Source: PLOWO2-12-38-17 sp963709355 (GTDB taxonomy: Bacteria; Planctomycetota; Brocadiia; Brocadiales; Brocadiaceae). Taken from it: a stretch of DNA of 64,000 nucleotides. Positions 20,045 to 33,983 of the stretch are shown piece after piece (within the stretch, counting starts at the first letter, position 1; the number at the start of each line of letters is the position of its first letter). The position numbers and the translations under genes are program-made. The DNA is taken from NCBI GenBank assembly GCA_963709355.1, contig CAVPVY010000005.1, positions 1,736,001 through 1,800,000 of the forward strand, given 5' to 3'. Under the pieces are notes generated by a model. The model was not told the origin of the DNA and ran no database searches. It saw nothing but the letters and a program-made list of their open reading frames with translations.

Positions 20045-20082
20045 AATCCTGCAATCAGGGCAAAAAACATGATTGCAGGATT
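20045..20082. terminator. Strong hairpin downstream of the ComEA-like gene
   Basis: AATCCTGCAATCA (20045-20057) and TGATTGCAGGATT (20070-20082) form a perfect 13-bp stem with a 12-base loop. It lies 12 bp past the stop of the leftward ComEA-like gene, which is where a terminator would be. No strong T run follows on the minus strand, so termination is likely but not typical rho-independent. Confidence 0.5.
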
Positions 20083-20093
20083 TTGGTACTCTA

Positions 20094-20438
20094 TTAATCT
20101 TTTTCCTTTTTGCCTTTTTCCTTCGTAACACTTATAGTTGTTTCACCCTCTGTTACAATGAATTCCTTAACCTCTTCAAACTTTTTATCGCCGACACCTT
20201 TTACCTTCTTCAAGTCTTCCGGAGAGGCAAAATTGCCATTTGCTGTCCTGTAACTGACAATTTCTTCTGCTATCTTTGTACCTATACCCGGCAACAATGC
20301 TAGCTGTTCAATGGTAGCAGTGTTTATATTTACTTTGCCTGCAACCTCCTGAGCTGAAAAGCACGTCTTTGCCTGAAACACAAAGACGGCCACAGCTATC
20401 AAAACACTAACACCCAATAATTTATGCTCCCTACGCAT
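20094..20438 (-). CDS. ComEA-like helix-hairpin-helix DNA-binding protein
   Basis: A 114-residue protein with an N-terminal signal or anchor (residues 6-28) and then one ComEA-type double HhH domain: VNINTATIEQLALLPGIGTK ... FASPEDLKKVKGVGDKKF. In competent bacteria, ComEA binds incoming DNA outside the membrane. Many short ComEA-like proteins occur without other competence genes, as here, so a role in DNA uptake is only possible. The C-terminus is a Lys-rich tail. GGAGGG precedes the start. Confidence 0.88.
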   Translation of the reverse strand: MRREHKLLGVSVLIAVAVFVFQAKTCFSAQEVAGKVNINTATIEQLALLPGIGTKIAEEIVSYRTANGNFASPEDLKKVKGVGDKKFEEVKEFIVTEGETTISVTKEKGKKEKD

Positions 20439-21138
20439 ACACTACCCTCCTTACAAAAAAAGTTACAGAAATAATGTCACGGATTTTTTAAAACTATAAT
20501 TAATCGTTTACCACAGTCATCAGGCCACCTTTACGGGTACCATAAAACCATGAAAATATTTATGTGCCTGTCGCCTAAGGCTCTATGCCTGCGATTTCTC
20601 ACCAATAAATGGTTCAACTGCATTTGAATCTTCGAGCCAGAAAAACACAGATTTACACGTATAAAACATAAACATAATTCTCTTAAAATACCAGCCTACG
20701 CACTTGGACCACGAATATGCGCGAATTATCACGAGACAGGAACACACATCAAATTCGTTCGTTGCTTATCAAATAATTAAAATCATAAAAATTAATCTGG
20801 AACTCAGGCACTCATGAATAAAATCATACAAAGCAGATAAATTTGTTTTTGTAACAGTTTAGTCTTTCGAAATATTCCTGTAATAACGCGGTTGTCATGC
20901 AATGTATGGGTAATTCTTGAACTGCCACTACATACTGTCACCAAGGCAGTTCCAACTACTATGTTTTCAAAGAACTAAATTGTTACTAAGAAGATAATCT
21001 ACCTTACTGCTGTTTTTCTACTTCAAATATTTCCCAAAGGTTTACTTCGATTTCTTATAGGGATTTTAGTTGTAAAGCATCTTGTTAGCCAAATACCGCT
21101 CCCCTATTATAAATCCCATCCCCCGCCCAAACAGAACT
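20439..21138. other. Long intergenic region, nothing recognised
   Basis: About 700 bp with no frame above background. A patch that is richer in G+C and partly self-complementary lies around 20570-20610, upstream of the ComEA-like gene. It did not fit any riboswitch family I could recall. The rest looks like decayed sequence. Confidence 0.4.
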
Positions 21139-21576
21139 TCACAAATATTCCTCCAAAGGGTCAATGACAATATATTCTTTTACACCAAACTCTTCTTAAA
21201 AATTCTTCTTTTCCCTCATATCCTTTGAAGCCGTGGCAGGCGAAAATATTTCAACAGCTAAGTCAGGCACTCCTTTTACATTCGCCTCATTAATTTTGTT
21301 TTTATCACAAACTACGAATACAGCAAGCTGGACAATGTCATATTGGGAAATGATTACATCAGCAGGGACAATCAGTGGTTTACATGGTTTATTCGCTAGT
21401 TTTCGATTTGGTTGGCTGAATAAATTACCTGCGCTAGTCTGGTGATTCACCTGAGGAACATGTGTCATGTTATTTGCGACACCATCGATAATCTCCCCTC
21501 GCTCGTCATCTGACAATGTGAGATAATCATCCCATGTATATTTCTGAGCAGCCTTTTTTACTGAAGGAGGTCCCAT
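21139..21576 (-). pseudogene. Decayed Uma2-family (DUF820) endonuclease-like gene
   Basis: From 21576 the frame encodes the Uma2 N-terminal and core parts (YTWDDYLTLSDDERGEIIDGV, VPADVIIS, CDKNKI, VPDLAVEIFSPATASKDMREKKNF). A TAA then stands where the family has a Tyr codon. The same frame continues with EEFGVKEYIVIDPLEEYL to a second stop at 21139. The last third of the family (about 190 residues) is gone, and the core motif normally reading PDI is altered. Uma2 proteins have a PD-(D/E)XK fold; their role is unclear and they often occur in many decaying copies. Confidence 0.75.
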
Positions 21577-21635
21577 TTGCCTTTTCCTTTAATATACAAC
21601 GTTAACTTTAAAGGAATCTTTTTCAGTAACAGTTC

Positions 21636-21716
21636 AGCACCCCCCTACCTGACCTCCCCAATCGAGGGGGAGGAACCGTTTTTCACACGCCCTTAGTGGG
21701 AGTGGTTAGGAAATGG
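21636..21716. repeat. CCTCCCC/GGGGAGG palindromic dispersed repeat
   Basis: CCTCCCC at 21653-21659 pairs with GGGGAGG at 21667-21673, within a C-rich then G-rich stretch. A related sequence lies inside the radical SAM gene at about 63290-63340. Such elements are commonly scattered in low-G+C genomes. Confidence 0.5.
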
Positions 21717-21764
21717 GGTTTAACTGATACCTTATTCAAATAGAATTATACCAAAACGAATTCT

Positions 21765-23201
21765 TTATACACCAATTTTTTTCACCAACATCTCGTTCAC
21801 TATTTTTGGATTCGCCTTGCCTTTGGTTTCCTTCATTACCTGACCAACGAGAAACGCAAGGGTGTTTTTCTTCCCCTTTTTATAATCTTCAATCACGTTT
21901 GGATTATTCGATATCACTTTATCCACGACCGATGCAATCAATCCTTCGTCGCTTATTTGTGCTAGTTCTTCTTCTTCTATAATTTTCTGAGGTTCTTTAC
22001 CCGTTTGTAACATCTCAAAAAACACCTCTTTTGCAATGGTTGAGCTTATAGTACCTTTCTCAATAATTTCAACCAGAGACGCAAGTTGTTTAGGCTTGAT
22101 TTTCAAAGCGTTAATGTCTAACTTCCTGTCTTTAACCTCCCGCAGTAAATCATTGGTAATCCAGTTACAGAAGGCTTTCGGGCGATCCAGCAACTTCACA
22201 CACTCATCAAATAAATCGGCAAGCACCTTTTCTTCGGTTAGTACGCCGGCATCATAATCGGAAAGTTTAAATTTCTCTATAAATCTCTGTTTCCTTTCTA
22301 AGGGAAGCTCCGGTATAGATGCCTTTATTGCAGACAACCATTTCTCATCAATTATTACCGGTAAAAGGTCGGGCTCCGGGAAATAGCGATAATCCTGAGC
22401 CTCTTCCTTTGAACGCATGCGTTCGCTCTTTTCGTTTACTTCATCCCATAATCTTGTTTCTCTTGCTATTGCTTCTCCCTTATCCAACAATTCACCCTGT
22501 CTTGTTACCTCGTATTCAATAGCCTTTATAACAGACTTCATTGAGTTAAGGTTTTTAATCTCGACCCTGTCACCGAGTTTATGGGAACCCTTTTTTCTGA
22601 GTGAAATACTCGCTTCAAACCGAAGAGACCCCTCTTGCATCTTGCAATCAGATACCTCTGTATACAGAAGTATTTTTCTCAAGGTCTGCATATAGCTGTC
22701 AACTTCATCAACATTTCGCATATCAGGCTGTGATACAATTTCAAGCAACGGGACACCCGCCCTGTTAAGGTCAACAAGGCTATAATTAGCCCCTGTTTCT
22801 TCAGGATGTATGAGTTTTCCTGCCTCTTCTTCAAGGTGGACATTATGAATGCGAATTTTTTTTGGAGAACCGTTTACACTAATATCCATGTGTCCATCAA
22901 TACCCAGATTATAATAATTCTGGGATATTTGGTAGTTTTTCGGTAAGTCGGGGTAGTAATAACTCTTCCTATCGAAATTCGTAAACCTATTAATCTCGCA
23001 GTTTAAGGCAATTGCCACCTTGAGCGCGTATTCAAAACCCTTTTTATTCATGACAGGCAATATTCCAGGCATACCAAGACATACAGGACATACCTGCGTA
23101 TTTGGCTCTGAGCCAAATTTCGTGCTACAACCACAAAAAAGCTTTGTTAATGTAGCCAGTTCAGCATGTGTCTCTAATCCTATTACAATCTCGTAATTCA
23201 T
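21765..23201 (-). CDS. gatB: Asp-tRNA(Asn)/Glu-tRNA(Gln) amidotransferase subunit B
   Basis: GatB binds the misacylated tRNA, phosphorylates it and accepts ammonia from GatA. The start ATG at 23201 (MNYEIVIGLETHAEL) is chosen over a TTG five codons upstream because AAAAGG sits at the right distance and the family begins here. The zinc site is visible as the cysteines of LFCGCS and VCPVCLGMPG. The C-terminal YqeY-like helical domain begins near residue 325. Length is normal. It is the last gene of gatC-gatA-gatB. Confidence 0.97.
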   Translation of the reverse strand: MNYEIVIGLETHAELATLTKLFCGCSTKFGSEPNTQVCPVCLGMPGILPVMNKKGFEYALKVAIALNCEINRFTNFDRKSYYYPDLPKNYQISQNYYNLGIDGHMDISVNGSPKKIRIHNVHLEEEAGKLIHPEETGANYSLVDLNRAGVPLLEIVSQPDMRNVDEVDSYMQTLRKILLYTEVSDCKMQEGSLRFEASISLRKKGSHKLGDRVEIKNLNSMKSVIKAIEYEVTRQGELLDKGEAIARETRLWDEVNEKSERMRSKEEAQDYRYFPEPDLLPVIIDEKWLSAIKASIPELPLERKQRFIEKFKLSDYDAGVLTEEKVLADLFDECVKLLDRPKAFCNWITNDLLREVKDRKLDINALKIKPKQLASLVEIIEKGTISSTIAKEVFFEMLQTGKEPQKIIEEEELAQISDEGLIASVVDKVISNNPNVIEDYKKGKKNTLAFLVGQVMKETKGKANPKIVNEMLVKKIGV

Positions 23202-23231
23202 AAACAACCTTTTCAAAATCCAGACAATAAT

Positions 23232-24719
23232 CTATTTTTGTATAGCTGAAGCCCCAAGCTTTGGTTTTTTCTTATGAAAATCAGTCTCTCGTTCAAATGC
23301 GTATGCGATTTGTAACATCTTCTTTTCTTCAAAGTGTTTTGTTAAAATCTGCATTCCAATTGGTAAACCCTCTTTTGAAAATCCACACGGAATAGAGATA
23401 CCAGGAATGCCTGCAAGATTTGCCGGAATCGTATAGACATCGGAAAGGTACATTTCCAAAGGGTTGTTTGCACGTTCTCCAATCTTGAAAGCTGGTACTG
23501 GTGATGTAGGGCAAATGATACAATCAATTTTTTCAAAAGAAGCATCAAAATCATTTTTTATTAAATTTCTTACTTTAGATGCCTTCAAATAATAAGCACC
23601 ATAATAACCGGAACTGAGCGCATAGTTTCCAAGCATAATGCGGCGTTTGACCTCATTTCCAAAACCTTCCGACCTTGTACGACTGTACATATCAATTACA
23701 CCGCTTGCATTCTCTGTTCTGTAGCCGTATCTGACGCCATCATATCGTGCCAAATTAGAACTTGCCTCTGCATTTGCAACGATATAGTAAACCGCAACTG
23801 CATATTCTGTATGAGGTAAAGATATTTCAATAGTCTTTGCGCCAAACCTTTCATAAATCTTCAATGCATTTCTTACTGCACCACTAACCTCTGGATTTAA
23901 GCCTGTCATAAAATATTCTTTTGGAATACCGATTCGTAAGCCTTTAATATCCGTATCAATTCCATTTAAATAATCTGGAACATTTATCTGAACAGATGTT
24001 GAATCATAAGAGTCCTTACCAGAAATTACCTGCAATAATAGCGCGGCATCTCTCACATCCTTTGTTAAAGTTCCAATTTGATCTAAGGAGGATCCAAAGG
24101 CAATTAGTCCATATCGCGACACCCTGCCGTATGTTGGCTTCAGACCAACAACACCACATAATGCCGCGGGCTGCCTTACAGACCCACCCGTATCTGAACC
24201 GAGCGCCATATATGTAATATCAGCGGCTACCGTAGCAGCCGAACCACCGCTGGAACCGCCCGGAACACGGTTTAAATCCCAGGGATTATGCGTAATTTTA
24301 TAACCTGAATTTTCCGTGGAAGACCCCATTGCAAATTCGTCTAAATTTGTCTTTCCAATGATTATTGCATCTTCTTCTTTAAGACGTTTTACAACAAAGG
24401 CATCGTAAGGAGGTATGAAATTTTTCAAAATTTTTGAAGCACAAGTGGTAAGTAAATCTTTTGTACAGATATTATCTTTAACGGCAACAGGAATACCGGC
24501 AAGCGAACCAAGCTTCTCACCATTTTCTATTTTTCTATCAATTTCTTTAGCCTTTTTCAGTGCTTCATCTTCATTCAGGGAGATGTAGGATTGGATGTTA
24601 GGCTCAATTTCCTTTATCCATTCAAATAATTTATTTGTAAGAAAAGTCGCCTGTATTTCTCTTGATAATAATTTTTCTTTTAATTGAAGTGCGGTAATTT
24701 CTAAAAGTTTTAAAGACAC
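23232..24719 (-). CDS. gatA: Asp-tRNA(Asn)/Glu-tRNA(Gln) amidotransferase subunit A
   Basis: A 495-residue amidase-signature enzyme that releases ammonia from glutamine or asparagine for GatB. The Ser-cisSer-Lys catalytic set is visible: the Lys in GIPVAVKDNI and the Gly/Ser-rich GGSSGGSAATVAA motif holding the two serines (GSDTGGSVRQP follows). It lies between gatC and gatB with short gaps, consistent with one transcript. Confidence 0.97.
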   Translation of the reverse strand: MSLKLLEITALQLKEKLLSREIQATFLTNKLFEWIKEIEPNIQSYISLNEDEALKKAKEIDRKIENGEKLGSLAGIPVAVKDNICTKDLLTTCASKILKNFIPPYDAFVVKRLKEEDAIIIGKTNLDEFAMGSSTENSGYKITHNPWDLNRVPGGSSGGSAATVAADITYMALGSDTGGSVRQPAALCGVVGLKPTYGRVSRYGLIAFGSSLDQIGTLTKDVRDAALLLQVISGKDSYDSTSVQINVPDYLNGIDTDIKGLRIGIPKEYFMTGLNPEVSGAVRNALKIYERFGAKTIEISLPHTEYAVAVYYIVANAEASSNLARYDGVRYGYRTENASGVIDMYSRTRSEGFGNEVKRRIMLGNYALSSGYYGAYYLKASKVRNLIKNDFDASFEKIDCIICPTSPVPAFKIGERANNPLEMYLSDVYTIPANLAGIPGISIPCGFSKEGLPIGMQILTKHFEEKKMLQIAYAFERETDFHKKKPKLGASAIQK

Positions 24720-24736
24720 TTTTTATTTCAAACTTT

Positions 24737-25024
24737 CTATTCAATTACCTTTGGTACATTGAAAAAAACACCTATCTTGGAAGGGGCATTGAACAAGGCA
24801 ATATTTGGAGAAAAGGACGGTTTCAGAATATCTTCCCTGAATATGTTATTTGTGTTTACGGTATGTGTTACTGGTTTAACATTATCTGTATTTAATTTAT
24901 TCAGCTTCTCAATGTATGACAAAATGTCGCCGATCTGATTAACAAACATCTCTTTTTCGCTTTCATCCAGATCAATCATGGAAAGATTTGCGATGTACTC
25001 GATAACTTTCTTATCTATGCTCAT
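24737..25024 (-). CDS. gatC: Asp-tRNA(Asn)/Glu-tRNA(Gln) amidotransferase subunit C
   Basis: A 95-residue GatC that stabilises the GatA-GatB complex. The helical N-terminus (IEYIANLSMIDLDESEKEMF) and the DNVKPVTH segment are typical. It ends 17 bp before gatA. Together with gatAB it implies that Asn-tRNA and/or Gln-tRNA are made by transamidation in this organism. Confidence 0.95.
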   Translation of the reverse strand: MSIDKKVIEYIANLSMIDLDESEKEMFVNQIGDILSYIEKLNKLNTDNVKPVTHTVNTNNIFREDILKPSFSPNIALFNAPSKIGVFFNVPKVIE

Positions 25025-25047
25025 AAAAATTACTTTGCTTCTTTGCG

Positions 25048-25278
25048 CTACACTGCCTTTACTACCTTACCTGCGCTAATACATCTCGTACACACCTTTA
25101 TTGTTTTGGTAGTACCGCCAAGTTTCGCCTTTACACGTTGTATATTTGGTTTAAATTTCCTTTTGGTCTTTCCTGTAATTTTTCTACCAACACCGCCTTT
25201 CCACTTGGCTAAACCTCTCCTTTCTATTTGATTTCCAACCTGTGTTTTTTTACCGCATATTTCGCAAATACGTGCCAT
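25048..25278 (-). CDS. rpmB: Large ribosomal subunit protein bL28
   Basis: A 76-residue L28 with the zinc-type cysteines CEICGK at the start and CTRC near the end, and the basic core between. The start codon is only a few bases past the end of the restored fur frame, whose last codons provide the GGGGGTG-type ribosome site, so the two genes are probably coupled. Confidence 0.96.
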   Translation of the reverse strand: MARICEICGKKTQVGNQIERRGLAKWKGGVGRKITGKTKRKFKPNIQRVKAKLGGTTKTIKVCTRCISAGKVVKAV

Positions 25279-25281
25279 ATA

Positions 25282-25771
25282 TTACACCCCCGATTTGGTT
25301 TTCTTTGTCTTTCTTTTGTTTTTTACATTACAACCTTCGCAAAGTCCATGAATCTGTAACCGATGAGAATTAGCTTTAAAATTATATTTTCTGCAAACAC
25401 CGTTTTGCAGATCTCTCAATTTTATAATTTACAAATTCAATAATTTTCCCACAATTATCACAAACTAAATGATCGTGATGTTCATGCCCAAAGACATGCT
25501 CATAATGAGTATGCCGTTCTCCCGAAATAACTTCTTTTAATAAACCGCTTTTTACGAGTAATGCAAGTGTTCTATAAATTGTAGCCCTTGAAATATTTTG
25601 TTGACTAAGCCTGAGTTCAACTAACAACTCATCTGCCTCAAAATGGTTATGATTTGCAAACACCCTATCAAGTATTGCCTGTCTTTCAGCAGTATATTTT
25701 AAGTTGTTCGATTCAAGATATTCTTTAAATTTTTCCTCTTCAGGAAGCATATAAACGTTTGTTAAATTCAT
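25282..25771 (-). pseudogene. Fur/PerR-family metalloregulator, apparently frameshifted near the C-terminus
   Basis: Fur-family repressors sense iron, peroxide or zinc and bind DNA as dimers. The first 120 residues hold the winged helix (DRVFANHNHFEADEL ... ISRATIYRTLALL) and the metal region HTHYEHVFGHEHHDHLVCDNCGK with the first CxxC. The open frame then ends early at 25382. Skipping one base at 414 past 25000 (25414) lets the frame run on as DLQNGVCRKYNFKANSHRLQIHGLCEGC, which supplies the second structural CxxC and a Lys-rich tail ending at 25282. I therefore read it as one gene with a one-base insertion or an assembly error. Confidence 0.85.
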
Positions 25772-25863
25772 TCATAAAGAAAATCAAATATATATAAACG
25801 TACGTATCTTATCATAGCTTAAATTAATTTTATTATCAATTTTACAGAATAGTTCTATTAAAT

Positions 25864-25899
25864 AAAAAACCCGTCCCGAATATTCGGGACGGGTTTTTT
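25864..25899 (-). terminator. Rho-independent terminator of the rRNA operon
   Basis: A perfect 24-base palindrome (25870-25893, CCCGTCCCGAAT and its complement) is flanked by A and T runs on both sides. It lies about 17 bp past the 5S gene on the minus strand. The layout would also work in the opposite direction. Confidence 0.92.
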
Positions 25900-25909
25900 A
25901 TTATAATAA

Positions 25910-26020
25910 CTCCCGGCAGTGACCTACTCTCCCAGCTTTCACCAGTACCATCGGCGTAAAGAGCTTAACTACCGTGTTCGGAATGGGAACGGGTGTATCC
26001 TCCTTACTATGCCCACCGGA
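25910..26020 (-). rRNA. rrf: 5S ribosomal RNA
   Basis: About 111 bases with the conserved 5S core (on the minus strand CCCATTCCGAACACGG, then GAGAGTAGGTC near the 3' end) and complementary ends. It is the last gene of the rRNA operon. Ends are estimated from the terminal helix. Confidence 0.93.
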
Positions 26021-26081
26021 AAAAACTTTGATATCCATGAATATCTTAACGGTAACAATTGATACTTTTTATAAGATATAA

Positions 26082-29092
<3,011 letters not shown>

Positions 29093-29206
29093 CAATATAT
29101 TATTATCTTATACAAATAGGATCAAATTGCTACCCGTTAAGTATTCACTTTTCAAAGAACATAAATTTAATAAATCTCGCTTTAAATCCTTTAGCCCAAT
29201 CTAAAG

Positions 29207-29282
29207 TGGTGGAGATGAGCGGGATCGAACCGCCAACCTCTGCCTTGCAAGGGCAGCGCTCTCCCAATTGAGCTACATCCCC
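29207..29282 (-). tRNA. tRNA-Ala (TGC)
   Basis: A 76-base cloverleaf on the minus strand. Acceptor GGGGATG pairs with CATCTCC (one G-T pair), the anticodon is TGC, the T loop is GGTTCGATCC, and CCA is encoded. It lies in the 16S-23S spacer. Confidence 0.96.
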
Positions 29283-29308
29283 CTGAATACCAGTTTACAG
29301 CAACAAAT

Positions 29309-29386
29309 TGGTGGGCCTAAGTGGATTCGAACCACTGACCTTTCCCTTATCAGGGGAATGCTCTAAACCAACTGAGCTATAGGCCC
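29309..29386 (-). tRNA. tRNA-Ile (GAT)
   Basis: A cloverleaf on the minus strand with acceptor GGGCCTA/TAGGCCC, anticodon GAT, T loop GGTTCGAATCC and encoded CCA. It is the first spacer tRNA after 16S; the order Ile then Ala is the common bacterial one. Confidence 0.96.
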
Positions 29387-29531
29387 AAAATTACTAATTC
29401 AAATCTTTGGGCCCAACTTTCCCCATTATTCTAATATTTCTCACTATTGCTTAAACTATGCAGAGGTTTTATTTACTGAATTAAAAAACACTTAGAAGTC
29501 GTATGCGTGCAAAGTAGGTACTTTGAATTAC

Positions 29532-31134
<1,603 letters not shown>

Positions 31135-31265
31135 TATCATAAAGGTTTCCAAGTTTCACTTGGCTTTAAAATTTACAACTCAAAAGCTGATTGTCTCAGC
31201 TTTACGACTCGCACGCATATGATTCTAAATTTTTCAAAGAACAAGAACAACCATTAGAAAATCAA

Positions 31266-31293
31266 ATTATATGTTTTTTTATATTAAAATCAA
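31266..31293 (-). promoter_or_regulatory. Candidate rRNA operon promoter
   Basis: On the minus strand TTGATT (31288-31293) and TATAAT (31266-31271) are separated by 16 bp, in an AT-rich setting about 130 bp before the 16S gene. It lies in the 220-bp gap after accA. Confidence 0.65.
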
Positions 31294-31354
31294 GTTAAAT
31301 TTTTTATTTATTTCACTTACCGTATTATAATAAATTACATAAAATTTAAAAAAC

Positions 31355-32317
31355 TTAAATATCAATATATTTACCAATTTTTCTGTATTTATTATACCTG
31401 TCTTCTATAAGTTTATCAACTTGGATGTTTTTTATTTCTTTTAAGTATTTAGACACGTAATTCTTAAGCATATAGGCTGTTTTTTTAGGATTCTTTTGGG
31501 CGCCACCTAATGGTTCTGGAATAATTTCATCTGCTATTCCAAAATTTAGTAAATCCTTTGCCGTAAGGTGTAATGACGTAGCCGCTTCTGGTGCATTTTC
31601 CCCATTCTTCCACAATATAGCAGCACACCCTTCAGGCGAAATAACCGAATAGTAAGCGTTCTCCATAATTGCGAATTTATCACCAATACCGATACCTAAT
31701 GCACCTCCACTACCGCCTTCACCTATGACTATGTTTATAATCGGGGTCATCAGTTTGCACATCTCGTAAATGTTCTCTGCAATTGCGTGTGCTTGTCCTC
31801 TCTCCTCCGCCCCAATATCTGGATTTGCGCCAGGTGTATCAATTAAAGTAACTATTGGTAAATGAAACTTCTCTGCGAGCTTCATTTTCTGTAACGCTTT
31901 CCTGTAGCCCTCAGGATTTGGCATACCAAAATTACACGCAATACGCTCTTTTGTACTTTTCCCCTTTTGTTGTCCAATAATCAGAATTTTTTCACCCCCG
32001 ATTTTGCCAAATCCACTAATAATCGCTTTATCATCACCGAATCTCCTATCACCGTGAATCTCAACAAAATCTTCAATTATTAAATTTATATAATCCGCTA
32101 CAAGTGGACGCAAAGGATGCCTTGCTAATTTGACTATATCGTATGGAGTTAATTTGGCATGCAAATCTCTTTGTAGCGCTGCGAGTCTTTCTTTCAATGA
32201 ATTTAATTCACTATTTCTATCAATATCGTCATCTACAGATGCATTCTCTAAATCCTGTATCCGATGCTCAATCTCCAATATTTTATTCTCAAATTCTGTT
32301 ATACTATTTTCAGTCAA
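31355..32317 (-). CDS. accA: Acetyl-CoA carboxylase carboxyltransferase subunit alpha
   Basis: A 320-residue crotonase-fold subunit that, with AccD, moves the carboxyl group from biotin to acetyl-CoA to give malonyl-CoA for fatty acid synthesis. Typical parts are the helical N-terminus, RHPLRPLVADYI, IIGQQKGKSTKERIACNFGMPNPEGYRKA (shortened here in meaning to the CoA-binding core) and the oxyanion glycine motif GEGGSGGALG. Length is normal. It stands alone, not next to accD. Confidence 0.96.
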   Translation of the reverse strand: MTENSITEFENKILEIEHRIQDLENASVDDDIDRNSELNSLKERLAALQRDLHAKLTPYDIVKLARHPLRPLVADYINLIIEDFVEIHGDRRFGDDKAIISGFGKIGGEKILIIGQQKGKSTKERIACNFGMPNPEGYRKALQKMKLAEKFHLPIVTLIDTPGANPDIGAEERGQAHAIAENIYEMCKLMTPIINIVIGEGGSGGALGIGIGDKFAIMENAYYSVISPEGCAAILWKNGENAPEAATSLHLTAKDLLNFGIADEIIPEPLGGAQKNPKKTAYMLKNYVSKYLKEIKNIQVDKLIEDRYNKYRKIGKYIDI

Positions 32318-32459
32318 ATAATTTCTCCCGCCGCCTTATTACAATTGTTATAAAATAGGCTCAAGAAAACTTTAGCAATTCTCCACTCTGCTATAAATTG
32401 TATCTGCACTGCCTATCAATGGGAAAAGTTAGCTTGGTCTAGTTATAAATTAAAGTTTA

Positions 32460-32915
32460 CTAATTCTTTATCTTTCTAACGGAAAGCTGTAGCTTACTAG
32501 ATATGTTTGTTTCAAATGATTTATCAACCTGAAGAGTCCCGTACATTTTTCTAAACAATATTTCAAGGGTTGCTTTAAGTAACAGCCTTGATTTATAATG
32601 CATTATTAAGACCTTAAATATAAAAAATAATTTTAGCACAATTATAAGCACCAGCGGTAACGTAAATATTATTGCCTTCCATTTTGCCATTTCTTCTGCA
32701 ATATATTTTGATATATACATTGTTAAATATCCCATCGCAAAGAAAGTCGCGAACAGAATAATCCCAATTTTTAAAGACAAATATATTTCAGCATATATCT
32801 TTAGCGAGTGTTTATATTTTTCGTTAACATATTGTAAATAAGCAAAAAATTGCCTAAGTTTTCTCTGAATAGTTATAACTGGTTTACTGTTTTCAATAGA
32901 AATAATATTAAACAT
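32460..32915 (-). CDS. Small membrane protein of unknown function
   Basis: A 151-residue protein not recognised. Two hydrophobic helices (about residues 49-70 and 82-105) separate basic N- and C-terminal cytoplasmic segments. Low-complexity, Lys/Ile/Leu-rich composition fits the AT-rich surroundings. It sits 33 bp downstream of rmlB on the same strand, so the two may be cotranscribed. Confidence 0.6.
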   Translation of the reverse strand: MFNIISIENSKPVITIQRKLRQFFAYLQYVNEKYKHSLKIYAEIYLSLKIGIILFATFFAMGYLTMYISKYIAEEMAKWKAIIFTLPLVLIIVLKLFFIFKVLIMHYKSRLLLKATLEILFRKMYGTLQVDKSFETNISSKLQLSVRKIKN

Positions 32916-32948
32916 AAATATTCCTTAACAATTTATCATTACAAACAT

Positions 32949-33983
32949 TCATTTACATGTACATGTGGTTACAAAACGATGGGCATATTGTCTATTATAA
33001 TATTCTACAAACTCACTATTCTTTATTTGCTTCCACCATTTCTGATTATCTTTATACCATTTTATAGTATCTCTGAGACCAGTCTCAAATTTAATTTGTG
33101 CTTTCCAGCCAAGAGCCATTATTTTAGTGCAATCCAGTGCATAACGCCTATCATGTCCTTCTCTGTCTTTTACATGCTCTATTAATGTCCTCGGCTTATT
33201 TAATTCATCAAGTATAAAACATGTAGTATCAATATTGCAACGCTCGTTTTCGCCTCCTATATTGTAAACTTCTCCGTTCTCTCCGTGAACAATGAGAAAG
33301 TCAATCGCTGCACAATGGTCTTCAACGTGTATCCAGTCACGAATTTGTTGCCCATCGCCGTAAAGAGGAAGCTTTTTGTCCTCCAATGCATTTGTGATAA
33401 AAAGAGGAATAAATTTTTCCGGATGTTGATAAGCTCCGTAGTTATTTGATGCCCTTGTTATAATGATTGGTAATTTATATGTTACCCAATATGCATATGC
33501 TAATCTATCTCCACCTGTTTTACTTGCAGAATATGGATTACTTGGATTTAATGTGTCAGTTTCTTTAAAAGCATCATGATAGGCAGTCCCATAAACCTCA
33601 TCAGTGGAAACTTGAATAAACTTTGTTATACCGTGACGTTTTGAAGCCTCAAGCAGAACAAAGACACCCTTTATATCTGTGTCAATAAATGTACCTGCGC
33701 CCATAATGCTCCTATCAACATGCGTTTCCGCAGCAAAGTTAATAACTACATCAACCTCCTCAGAAGAGAAAATATGTCCCACCAATTCCTGATTACAAAT
33801 ATCACCCTTATAAAATTTGAAATATTTGAACTTGTTTTCATCTCGTGTGATTTCATTTAAGTTCTCGATATTACCCGCATAGGTTAGCTTATCAAGAACT
33901 ACAACATGCATCCCTTGATTAACCATACGTAGGGCAAAGTGACTGCCAATAAATCCTGCACCACCTGTGATAAGAATACTCAT
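32949..33983 (-). CDS. rmlB: dTDP-glucose 4,6-dehydratase
   Basis: An extended SDR enzyme that makes dTDP-4-keto-6-deoxyglucose, the branch point to rhamnose and other deoxysugars. At 344 residues the length is normal. It shows the NAD-binding GGAGFIGSH, the catalytic STDEVYG and the YSASK Tyr-Lys pair, plus NNYGAYQHPEKFIP. The other rml genes are not in the window. A related NDP-sugar epimerase is less likely because the TDE triad is intact. Confidence 0.93.
   Translation of the reverse strand: MSILITGGAGFIGSHFALRMVNQGMHVVVLDKLTYAGNIENLNEITRDENKFKYFKFYKGDICNQELVGHIFSSEEVDVVINFAAETHVDRSIMGAGTFIDTDIKGVFVLLEASKRHGITKFIQVSTDEVYGTAYHDAFKETDTLNPSNPYSASKTGGDRLAYAYWVTYKLPIIITRASNNYGAYQHPEKFIPLFITNALEDKKLPLYGDGQQIRDWIHVEDHCAAIDFLIVHGENGEVYNIGGENERCNIDTTCFILDELNKPRTLIEHVKDREGHDRRYALDCTKIMALGWKAQIKFETGLRDTIKWYKDNQKWWKQIKNSEFVEYYNRQYAHRFVTTCTCK

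Larger units (their letters stand above)
19589..20093. other. Intergenic region behind the IS1182 relic
   Basis: About 500 bp without a gene. It holds the second exact copy of the 16-bp motif (19854-19869), a run of eight C residues at about 20016-20023, and the hairpin at 20045-20082. The left part probably contains the 5' end of the decayed insertion sequence. Confidence 0.5.

Noticed and set aside
20570..20610. Structured RNA or riboswitch upstream of the ComEA-like gene
   Set aside because: Some self-complementary bases occur, but I could not fit them to c-di-GMP, TPP or cobalamin patterns.
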